Below are positions 5,314 to 11,124 of a stretch of DNA of 11,124 bases, piece by piece (position 1 is the stretch's first letter; each line of letters starts with the position of its first letter). A model generated the notes under the pieces. That model worked only from the letters and a program-made list of their open reading frames with translations. It was not told the DNA's origin and ran no database searches. Position numbers and translations under genes: made by a program. The DNA is from an uncultured Clostridia bacterium (lineage in GTDB: Bacteria; Bacillota; Clostridia; Christensenellales; UBA1242), in the NCBI GenBank assembly GCA_947625955.1, contig CANQQH010000024.1:1-11124 (forward strand). The letters are read 5' to 3'.

Positions 5314-6135
5314 ATGAGCGTTAGTTTATGGATTTTGTCAATACTTATCATTCTTTTGATGTTTGGCGCGGGACAAAGAATACTTGACCAAATGCGCCTC
5401 AACGACAAGCAGGCAATTTTAGTGCTTGTTAGCATTGTGATTGGGATTTTGATTCCTCCCATCTATATTGGCAGATACTTTTGCTTTTCGATTGGGGGCT
5501 TCTTGATTCCGTTCATCATTTGCTTGTATATGCTCATCTCTGCGGGTTGGAGCAGAGATTTGCTGCGCGCGTTTATTGGTGTTTTGGTGGTTGGCGGGCT
5601 CATCTATTTGATTCAATGGCTCTTGCCAACAAAGACCGAAACGCAGGAGGTTGTTCCACCAACACTGGTATATGGAATCATCGCGGGCGTTACGGCGTAT
5701 GTGCTTGGCAGAAGCCGAAGAAACGCGTTCATTTGCTCGGTGCTTGGAATAACGCTGGCGCTTCTCATTGATTTTATTGTTTCAATTTGCATGGGAGCGC
5801 CAGTTGTTTTGGGACTTGGAACAGGCGGCGCGTTTGGAACAATAATCATCTCGACCATTATTTCTGTTGGGCTTTGCGAATTTCTTGGGCGTGCTTTTGA
5901 AACGGCAGATAAAGACGACGAGGAAAAGGTTTTCAACTTTGAGTCGCACACCTACGACAGCGAGAAGAACGGGAAACTGAACAAGAATAAAACTCGCGCT
6001 CTTGCTTTTCATGAGGCCGGTTCAGGTGAACTTCTCACAACTTCAAATAGCGATGAAGTGAAGGAGGAAAAGCCAAAGGCGAAACAAAAAAGCTCAGCCA
6101 AGAAAAAGGGAGGGAGAAGCAATGCGAAAAAATAG
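5314..6135 (+). CDS. DUF1614-like multi-pass membrane protein upstream of spoIIP
   Basis: The function is unknown. The 273 residues have about seven membrane segments (roughly 4-20, 34-52, 56-76, 86-103, 117-131, 138-158 and 168-192), then a charged cytoplasmic tail (200-273) ending in KPKAKQKSSAKKKGG. The order of segments, the IGGFLIPFII repeat-like element near 60-69 and the glycine-rich LGLGTGGAFGTIIIS near 166-180 recall the DUF1614 family, which I remember as a frequent neighbour of spoIIP in Clostridia. The family name is from memory and less certain than the topology. GGAGG lies seven bases before the ATG, inside a hairpin. The last 14 bases overlap the start of spoIIP, so the two are almost certainly co-translated and may act together. 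Confidence 0.7.
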   Translation: MSVSLWILSILIILLMFGAGQRILDQMRLNDKQAILVLVSIVIGILIPPIYIGRYFCFSIGGFLIPFIICLYMLISAGWSRDLLRAFIGVLVVGGLIYLIQWLLPTKTETQEVVPPTLVYGIIAGVTAYVLGRSRRNAFICSVLGITLALLIDFIVSICMGAPVVLGLGTGGAFGTIIISTIISVGLCEFLGRAFETADKDDEEKVFNFESHTYDSEKNGKLNKNKTRALAFHEAGSGELLTTSNSDEVKEEKPKAKQKSSAKKKGGRSNAKK

Positions 6136-7276
6136 GTTTGCTTGCGTTATTCTTTGTTTGATAGCAGTTCTTTCAGCGGGTATGTTTTTCGATAGAGACG
6201 GCTACGAACCAAAACAAAGAGCCATGGCGCAAGATGAGGTTAACTACTATACAATTTATGACTATGACAATCCCAAAGACATCGTTTTGACTAAGGGCGA
6301 CGGCGTTGATGTGGGCGACGAATATTTGAGTTCAGACAATAAACTTTGGCGAATTGTTGAGGTCGACAACAAAACCAAGACCGGGAAAGCTGAATTTTTG
6401 AAAGTTGAGCAGCTTCCAAAGTTTGAGGTGAAAAAGAAAAGCGCGTCAGTAGCGGTGGCAGCTTCAAGAAAGAAAGTCGGGGTGTATCACACCCACAACG
6501 ACGAGAGCTATATTCCATCTGACGGCTATGACAGCGTTTATGGGAAAGGCGGCGTTCATGACGTTGGAAAGGCGTTTGTGAAGAACCTTGAAAAGCGCAA
6601 CATAGAGGTGGTTTATAAGGAAGACTTACACCTTCCGCACAATTCACTTGCCTACACAAGAAGCCAAACAACGGCGCAGGCGATTCTTAACACTGGCAAC
6701 ATCTCTGCGCTTTTTGACGTCCATCGCGACAGCACGCCAAGAAAGGAGTATGCAACCGAAGTTGACGGAGTGGAGATGAGCAAGGTTCGAATGGTTGTTG
6801 GAACGGGCAACCAAAACTACAACGAAAACAAGGACTTTGCCTATGCCATAAAAGCCTATGCCGACGAGGTTTATCCAAACTTCATCAAGGATATCTACAT
6901 GGGCAAGGGCAACTATAACCAACAATTGTTGAGCCGTGGAATGTTGTTTGAAATGGGCTGCGAAAATATTGAGAAAGAGCTTGCCATAAAATCGACCGAG
7001 CCGCTTTCGAAGATTGTTGATGTTGTTTTGTTTGGGTCGGAAAAAGCGAGCAAGACCAGCCTTGCGGATGTTGAACTGGTTGATAGCGAAGGAAAGGAGA
7101 GTGTTATCACAGGCATTGCCGACAAGAACTCTTCGTCACTCAGCATACTCTGGGTGCTTCTCGGGGCAATAGGATTTTATTTGCTTGTGCTTGGGATTCT
7201 TTGCATATTCTCGAAAACCGTTAGATACAAAACAGGAAGATTTTTCAAAGAACTTTTCGCAATAAGAAGAAAGTGA
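6122..7276 (+). CDS. spoIIP: Stage II sporulation protein P (SpoIIP)-family peptidoglycan hydrolase
   Basis: SpoIIP is an amidase/endopeptidase that, with SpoIID and SpoIIM, degrades septal peptidoglycan during engulfment. The 384 residues begin with a TM or signal anchor (7-23). A linker domain rich in Tyr and Asp follows (about 40-100). The catalytic domain (117-305) contains VGVYHTHNDESYIP with His123, His125 and Glu128, then SLAYTRSQTT, FDVHRDSTP with His201, and LLFEMGCENI with Glu277. Spaced His and Glu residues like these bind zinc in the family. Unlike B. subtilis SpoIIP there is a second TM near the C terminus (341-363) and a short basic tail. The start has GGGAGAAG upstream and overlaps the preceding gene. 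Expression is expected from that gene's promoter. The following der gene has its own promoter, so this pair is a separate unit. Confidence 0.9.
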   Translation: MRKNRFACVILCLIAVLSAGMFFDRDGYEPKQRAMAQDEVNYYTIYDYDNPKDIVLTKGDGVDVGDEYLSSDNKLWRIVEVDNKTKTGKAEFLKVEQLPKFEVKKKSASVAVAASRKKVGVYHTHNDESYIPSDGYDSVYGKGGVHDVGKAFVKNLEKRNIEVVYKEDLHLPHNSLAYTRSQTTAQAILNTGNISALFDVHRDSTPRKEYATEVDGVEMSKVRMVVGTGNQNYNENKDFAYAIKAYADEVYPNFIKDIYMGKGNYNQQLLSRGMLFEMGCENIEKELAIKSTEPLSKIVDVVLFGSEKASKTSLADVELVDSEGKESVITGIADKNSSSLSILWVLLGAIGFYLLVLGILCIFSKTVRYKTGRFFKELFAIRRK

Positions 7277-7285
7277 TTATTTTTC

Positions 7286-7314
7286 TTGCAAAACAAACGC
7301 CTTTTCATTATAAT
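7286..7314 (+). promoter_or_regulatory. Sigma-A promoter of der-plsY
   Basis: The -35 TTGCAA (7286-7291), a 17-bp spacer and a perfect -10 TATAAT (7309-7314) place the start near 7321, followed by AAAGGAG (7323-7329) and the der ATG. This lets housekeeping genes be expressed independently of the sporulation genes upstream. Confidence 0.75.
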
Positions 7315-7336
7315 AAAAAGGTAAAGGAGCAAGAAA

Positions 7337-8659
7337 ATGAGTTTGCCAGTTGTTGCTATTGTTGGAAGAAGTAATGTTGGAAAGAGCACGCTTTTCAATC
7401 GTATTGTTGGAAAACGCATCTCAATTCAAAAAGATGAACTCGGCGTCACGCGAGATAGAATCTATGCAAAGGCCTCATGGGCAGGGCATGATTTCACTCT
7501 TATCGACACTGGCGGAATTGAAACAAAAGGGATCGACGAATTTTCAAAAGAAATAGAAAAACAGGCGGATATTGCGCTTGCTATGTGTGACGTAGTACTA
7601 TATGTTGTGGATGTCAAGGCGGGTATTATGTCTGGCGATATAGATATCGCAAACAAACTCAGGCGCCTTAGAAAGCCGGTTATCTTGGTTTGCAACAAAC
7701 TTGATAACTACAAGGAAGAAGAACTCTATGATTTCTATCAGCTTGGGTTCGGCGAACCTTATGGGATTTCTTCGCTGCAAGGCAAGGGCGTTGGCGACAT
7801 TTTGGATAAGGCCGTTTCCTTCTTCAAAACCAAAAAAGAAGAGGACGATAGCGACGTTTTGAAAATCGCCATTGTTGGAAAGCCAAACGCCGGAAAATCA
7901 AGCCTTGTGAATAAGCTTGCAAACGAGGAACGCGTTATTGTTTCGGATATCGCTGGAACAACGCGTGATTCAATTGATGTGCCATTTAGGTATAACAAGA
8001 AAGACTATCTTCTCATCGACACTGCCGGAATGCGCCGCAAGAGTAATATTGAAGATGAAACGGTTGAAAAATATAGTATTTATCGCACAATAGACAGCCT
8101 CAAAAGGGCAGATGTTGTGGTGGTCGTTATTGATGTTAACGAGCCAATCAGTGAGCAAGACGTTAAGATTTGTGCGCTGGCGCACAACGAGGAAAAACCA
8201 ATCGTGGTTGCCCTCAACAAGTGGGATTTGGTTGAAAAAGACACAAACTCCATGAACAAAATAACCAAGAGTTTGGAAAATGACCTTGCCTTCATGAACT
8301 ACTATAAGCCTGTGTTCTTGTCGGCTCTGACTGGAAAACGACTCGACAAGCTCATGCTCGCGGTTGACGAGGCATATGAGAACGCGAACAAGAAGGTGTC
8401 GATTGGAAGCTTCAATGAGATTTTGCAATCGGCATATTCGGTGACGGCGCCTCCGCAGAAAAAAGGCAAGAAACTGAGGATCTTCTACGCAACGCAAACG
8501 GGAGTTTGTCCTCCAAGTTTTGTGCTTTTTGTCAACGATACTTCACTTGTGACCGACAATTATCTAAGATACCTTGAAAACACCATTCGAAAGTCTATCG
8601 ACTTCACCGGAACGCCGATAAAATTCACAGCAAAATCCAAGAGAGAGGAGGATTTGTGA
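7337..8659 (+). CDS. der: Ribosome biogenesis GTPase Der (EngA)
   Basis: Der is an essential GTPase needed for assembly of the 50S ribosomal subunit. The 440 residues match the family (B. subtilis 436). Two tandem G domains are visible. The first has GRSNVGKS (10-17), DTGG (57-60) and NKLD (120-123). The second has GKPNAGKS (181-188), DTAG (228-231) and NKWD (294-297). A KH-like C-terminal domain follows (about 355-440), with FVNDTSLVTDNYLRYLENTIR near its end. AAAGGAG lies seven bases before the ATG. The stop codon overlaps the plsY start in TGATG, so the two genes are translationally coupled. Nothing looks truncated or divergent. Confidence 0.99.
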   Translation: MSLPVVAIVGRSNVGKSTLFNRIVGKRISIQKDELGVTRDRIYAKASWAGHDFTLIDTGGIETKGIDEFSKEIEKQADIALAMCDVVLYVVDVKAGIMSGDIDIANKLRRLRKPVILVCNKLDNYKEEELYDFYQLGFGEPYGISSLQGKGVGDILDKAVSFFKTKKEEDDSDVLKIAIVGKPNAGKSSLVNKLANEERVIVSDIAGTTRDSIDVPFRYNKKDYLLIDTAGMRRKSNIEDETVEKYSIYRTIDSLKRADVVVVVIDVNEPISEQDVKICALAHNEEKPIVVALNKWDLVEKDTNSMNKITKSLENDLAFMNYYKPVFLSALTGKRLDKLMLAVDEAYENANKKVSIGSFNEILQSAYSVTAPPQKKGKKLRIFYATQTGVCPPSFVLFVNDTSLVTDNYLRYLENTIRKSIDFTGTPIKFTAKSKREEDL

Positions 8660-9333
8660 TGATCTGGTGGCAGGTTTTGCTTGTTGTTTTGATCTCCTAC
8701 ATGGTTGGGAACATCAGCTTTTCGCGTATTTTGGCAAGAACGAAGAAGAAAGACATAACCAAGCTTGGAAGCGGCAACGCGGGAAGCACGAACGTTTTGA
8801 GAAATTTCGGGCTTTTGATGGGGGTTATCAATCTTGTTCTTGACATTTTGAAAGGCTTTTTGCCTGCCTTTTTGTCGTATATAATTTTCGGGCACGACCT
8901 TATCTATCTATATATTGCTGGCATTTCGGTTATGGTTGGGCACATCTATCCGGTTGTTTATCTTTTCAAAGGCGGAAAGGGAATTGCGAGCATGCTTGGA
9001 GTGTTCCTCGCTGCCGACCCAATCGCAACCCTCATTGTTATTGCGTGCGCGCTCGTTTGCTGGCTGATTTTCAAGTATGGCTCAGTTGCCAGCTTTTTGT
9101 GCGTCACGGCACTCACGGTCTATGAGGGAATAAAGATAAAGAATATGGCTGGGGTGAATGTTAACGCCCTCTGCATAATGCTGTTTATTATCTTTTGCCT
9201 CACTTGGTATGCGCACAGGTCGAACATCGAAAGGCTGCTCTGCGGAAAAGAGAGCAAAGTCAGCTTGATAAAATCGACAAAAAAGCGCATAAAAGAAAAC
9301 AGAAAGCAGAGCCAAACGAACAAAGAAGCCTAA
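8659..9333 (+). CDS. plsY: Glycerol-3-phosphate acyltransferase PlsY
   Basis: This integral membrane enzyme transfers an acyl group from acyl-phosphate to glycerol-3-phosphate, giving lysophosphatidic acid, the first step of phospholipid synthesis. I prefer ATG 8659 over GTG 8656 because AGGAGG (8646-8651) is then seven bases away and the start overlaps the der stop. The 224 residues carry the family motifs GSGNAGSTN (37-45), DILKGFLP (62-69), GHIYPV (94-99) with KGGKG (104-108), and the cytoplasmic HRSNIERLLCGKE (187-199). About five TM segments are visible. A lysine-rich tail (about 199-224) is longer than strictly needed. gpsA, a frequent downstream neighbour in this locus, is not present. 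Confidence 0.97.
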   Translation: MIWWQVLLVVLISYMVGNISFSRILARTKKKDITKLGSGNAGSTNVLRNFGLLMGVINLVLDILKGFLPAFLSYIIFGHDLIYLYIAGISVMVGHIYPVVYLFKGGKGIASMLGVFLAADPIATLIVIACALVCWLIFKYGSVASFLCVTALTVYEGIKIKNMAGVNVNALCIMLFIIFCLTWYAHRSNIERLLCGKESKVSLIKSTKKRIKENRKQSQTNKEA

Positions 9334-9349
9334 AAAACATTGATATTAT

Positions 9350-9377
9350 TTGACATTTTTGAATAAGTTAATATAAT
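9350..9377 (+). promoter_or_regulatory. Strong sigma-A promoter of the SHOCT gene
   Basis: A perfect -35 TTGACA (9350-9355) and a perfect -10 TATAAT (9372-9377) are separated by 16 bases. The start would be near 9384, just before AGGAG (9387-9391). It is the closest match to the vegetative consensus in the window, which suggests good expression during growth. Confidence 0.8.
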
Positions 9378-9396
9378 CAAATTTATAGGAGTTATT

Positions 9397-9867
9397 ATGA
9401 ATAAAACTAGTGTTGTTTCAACCATCATGGGAATACTCGGCTATATATTCGGCGTTTTGTATAGTTTCACTTTGATATTGATTCCAGTTGCGGTCTATTG
9501 TTTCATTGGCGCAAAGTTCTATATGGATTCGAGCTCTCTCACCGAGAGCCAAATGGTGATGAAAAAGCGGGCATTTGTTGGCTATGCAATATTTTTCTCG
9601 ATAGTAGCTTTTCCTTTCGGACTCATTTCAATCATCCCGGCATATGTTGTTTCGCATCAAAATGTGACTATAACAAGCCTTGAAGACGAACCTCAAAGAG
9701 AGTCAACCTCTGCCGAAGAAACTATCGTTGAAAAGAAAGAAGTCAGCGAAAACACAACAACAGACGAGGAGACCATCGAGAAACTTGAACATCTCAAAAG
9801 CGAAGGGCTCATCACCGAAGAAGAGTTCGAGAGGGCAAAGAGCGAAGTTTTGAACAAGAAAAAATAG
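9397..9867 (+). CDS. Membrane protein with C-terminal SHOCT domain
   Basis: The specific function is unknown. The 156 residues begin with two to three hydrophobic segments (about 8-41 and 61-84), then an acidic, Thr/Glu-rich linker (about 92-124), then IEKLEHLKSEGLITEEEFERAKSEVL (about 127-152). That last part is a clear SHOCT domain: short, C-terminal, two helices joined by a turn, and of a kind often implicated in oligomerisation. AGGAG is five bases before the ATG. The gene has its own promoter and terminator, so it is a single-gene unit between plsY and spoIVA. Base and codon use resemble the neighbours, so recent transfer is not indicated. Confidence 0.85.
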   Translation: MNKTSVVSTIMGILGYIFGVLYSFTLILIPVAVYCFIGAKFYMDSSSLTESQMVMKKRAFVGYAIFFSIVAFPFGLISIIPAYVVSHQNVTITSLEDEPQRESTSAEETIVEKKEVSENTTTDEETIEKLEHLKSEGLITEEEFERAKSEVLNKKK

Positions 9868-9875
9868 AAAAAACG

Positions 9876-9905
9876 AAAGTGAGGCCTGATGGTCTCATTT
9901 TTTTT
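9876..9905 (+). terminator. Terminator after the SHOCT gene
   Basis: TGAGGCC (9880-9886) pairs with GGTCTCA (9891-9897), with one G-T pair and a TGAT loop. AAAG before the stem can pair on into the T run, and eight T follow (9898-9905). It ends nine bases downstream of the SHOCT stop and separates that gene from spoIVA. Confidence 0.85.
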
Positions 9906-9934
9906 GCATATATCAGCCAGAAGGTGAATATCAA
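9906..9934 (+). promoter_or_regulatory. Candidate sigma-E promoter of spoIVA
   Basis: GCATATA (9906-9912) matches six of seven positions of the sigma-E -35 KMATATT. After 14 bases, the expected spacing, AATATCAA (9927-9934) matches about four of eight positions of CATACAMT. The start would be near 9941, 18 bases before the ATG. spoIVA is transcribed by sigma-E in B. subtilis, and the interval between the terminator and the gene is only 53 bases, so a promoter must be close. The -10 match is weak. Confidence 0.35.
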
Positions 9935-9958
9935 TTAGTAATCAAACATGGAGGGTAT

Positions 9959-11124
9959 ATGGAAAGGTTTGAAATCTACGATGATATCGCAAAGCGTACA
10001 AACGGCGATATTTATCTTGGTGTTGTTGGCCCTGTTAGAACTGGCAAGTCAACATTTATTCGCAAGTTCGTTCAGGAACTTGTTTTAACAGAAGTGAAAG
10101 ACAAGCACGAAAAACAAAGGATTATCGACGAACTTCCACAATCGGCGCAAGGGAAAACTATCATGACCGTTCAGCCAAAGTTCGTTCCAAACAATGCAAT
10201 CAAGCTCAACTTTGAGTCGGGCGTTGAGGCGAGGGTGAGGCTGGTTGACTGCGTTGGCTATATGATTCCAAACGCCACTGGCGACACTGAGGACGGCGCG
10301 CCAAGAATGGTTAAGACCCCATGGAGCGACGAAGATATGCCATTCGTTGACGCAGCTGAAATCGGGACAAAGAAGGTTATCACCGAGCACTCAACAATCG
10401 CGGTTATGGTCACGAGCGACGGCACTATCACCGACATCGACAGGCTCAGCTATGTGAAGGCAGAGGAGAGGGTTGTTCGCGAACTCAAAGAGGCTGGCAA
10501 GCCATTTGTGATTGTTCTCAATTCTGCAAACCCAAAGAGCGATTCTGCCAAAAAACTTGAAACGGCGCTGAGAGACAAGTATAGCGCGCCAGTTGTTTTG
10601 TGCGATGTTTCCAAACTCAGCAAGGAAGATATCGACAACATCATCACACTTGTGCTCTATGAATTTCCTGTCAAAAATATTGAGTTCAGCGTTCCAAAAT
10701 GGGTCAGGGCATTGCCATATGCCAGCGAGTTCATTCAGTCGGTTCTTGGTGAGATCCGCGATAGCGTTGGCGCAATTTCAAAGATGAGCGAGCATGTTGC
10801 TCTTGGCGCGATGTTTGCCGATAACGAGAATATTGAATCGCCAACACTTGCGTCACTTTCGCTTGCCGACGGAACAATTCGCTATAATCTGCCTGTTTCA
10901 ACCAAGCTGTTTTATAAGATGCTCAGCGAAGAGTGTGGCGTTGAGATTGCCGACGACTTCTATCTTATGAGCTACATGAAGCACCTCACCCACGCAAAGC
11001 AAGAGTATGACAAAATCAAAGACGCTCTTGAAAGCGTCAAGGAAAAGGGCTATGGCGTTGTTACTCCAACACTCAGCGAGATGACGCTTGAAGAACCACA
11101 AATTCAAAAGAAAGGCAATGGCTC
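9959..11124 (+). CDS. spoIVA: Stage IV sporulation protein A (SpoIVA), partial at the 3' end
   Basis: SpoIVA is the ATPase that polymerises around the forespore as the basement layer of the spore coat. About 388 of the usual ~492 residues are in the window; the C-terminal part, which in B. subtilis anchors the protein through SpoVM, is cut off. The start ATG has GGAGGG four bases upstream and gives MERFEIYDDIAKRTNGDIYLG. Walker A is GPVRTGKS (24-31) with Lys30, and the Walker B-type LVDCVG has Asp97, both at the same numbers as in B. subtilis. KTIMTVQPKFVP (66-77) holds the sensor Thr70. The positions after it, TPW, AAEIGTKKVI, EHSTIAVMVTSDGTI and EFPV, are typical. Where GTPases have NKxD there is LNSANP, as expected for this ATP-using family. 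Confidence 0.98.
   Translation, partial: MERFEIYDDIAKRTNGDIYLGVVGPVRTGKSTFIRKFVQELVLTEVKDKHEKQRIIDELPQSAQGKTIMTVQPKFVPNNAIKLNFESGVEARVRLVDCVGYMIPNATGDTEDGAPRMVKTPWSDEDMPFVDAAEIGTKKVITEHSTIAVMVTSDGTITDIDRLSYVKAEERVVRELKEAGKPFVIVLNSANPKSDSAKKLETALRDKYSAPVVLCDVSKLSKEDIDNIITLVLYEFPVKNIEFSVPKWVRALPYASEFIQSVLGEIRDSVGAISKMSEHVALGAMFADNENIESPTLASLSLADGTIRYNLPVSTKLFYKMLSEECGVEIADDFYLMSYMKHLTHAKQEYDKIKDALESVKEKGYGVVTPTLSEMTLEEPQIQKKGNG

Noticed and set aside
7300..7321. CCTTTT...AAAAGG inverted repeat before der as a terminator of spoIIP
   Set aside because: The stem is short and AT-rich, no T run follows, and the bases are better explained as the TATAAT promoter of der.
7970..8497. A 175-codon minus-strand open frame inside der
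   Set aside because: It is fully covered by the second G domain and KH domain of Der on the plus strand.

Overview
The window looks like chromosomal DNA of an endospore-forming member of the Bacillota, most likely class Clostridia. The evidence is sigma-G, a YlmC/YmxH family protein, SpoIIP and SpoIVA together with strong AGGAGG-type ribosome binding sites and sigma-A-like promoters. I cannot name a genus. No rRNA, tRNA, CRISPR array, transposase or phage gene is visible. Apart from one ~370-base intergenic stretch at the left end, coding density is high.

Left part (1-2167). The first 40 bases may hold the tail of a rightward gene that ends at a terminator (40-77). A gene-free island follows (78-385), with an 18-23 bp direct repeat, a long palindrome and a second hairpin. 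sigG lies on the minus strand (413-1177) and ends in its own terminator. From 1299 onward all genes read rightward: a YlmC/YmxH PRC-barrel protein, then nrdR, the ATP-cone repressor of ribonucleotide reductase genes. The nrdR promoter carries a good NrdR-box candidate, which suggests autoregulation.

Middle part (2202-5252). feoA and feoB overlap and encode a ferrous iron uptake system. FeoB is unusual: its G4 guanine-specificity motif has lost the Asp, and a TM-plus-cysteine tail at the C terminus resembles the small FeoB-associated Cys-rich proteins. An RluA-family pseudouridine synthase gene starts inside the last codons of feoB. It ends at a terminator-like hairpin whose 3' arm contains the Shine-Dalgarno of the next gene.

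Right part (5314-11124). A seven-TM DUF1614-like protein and SpoIIP overlap and look like one sporulation operon; SpoIIP serves in peptidoglycan degradation during engulfment. der (ribosome assembly GTPase) and plsY (first acylation step of phospholipid synthesis) overlap and have their own sigma-A promoter. A membrane protein with a C-terminal SHOCT domain has the best vegetative promoter of the window and its own terminator; it sits where related genomes commonly have gpsA. spoIVA, the coat basement-layer ATPase, follows a candidate sigma-E promoter and runs off the right edge. So housekeeping genes (nrdR, feoAB, rlu, der, plsY) are interleaved with sporulation genes (sigG, ylmC-like, DUF1614-spoIIP, spoIVA), as is usual in Clostridia.
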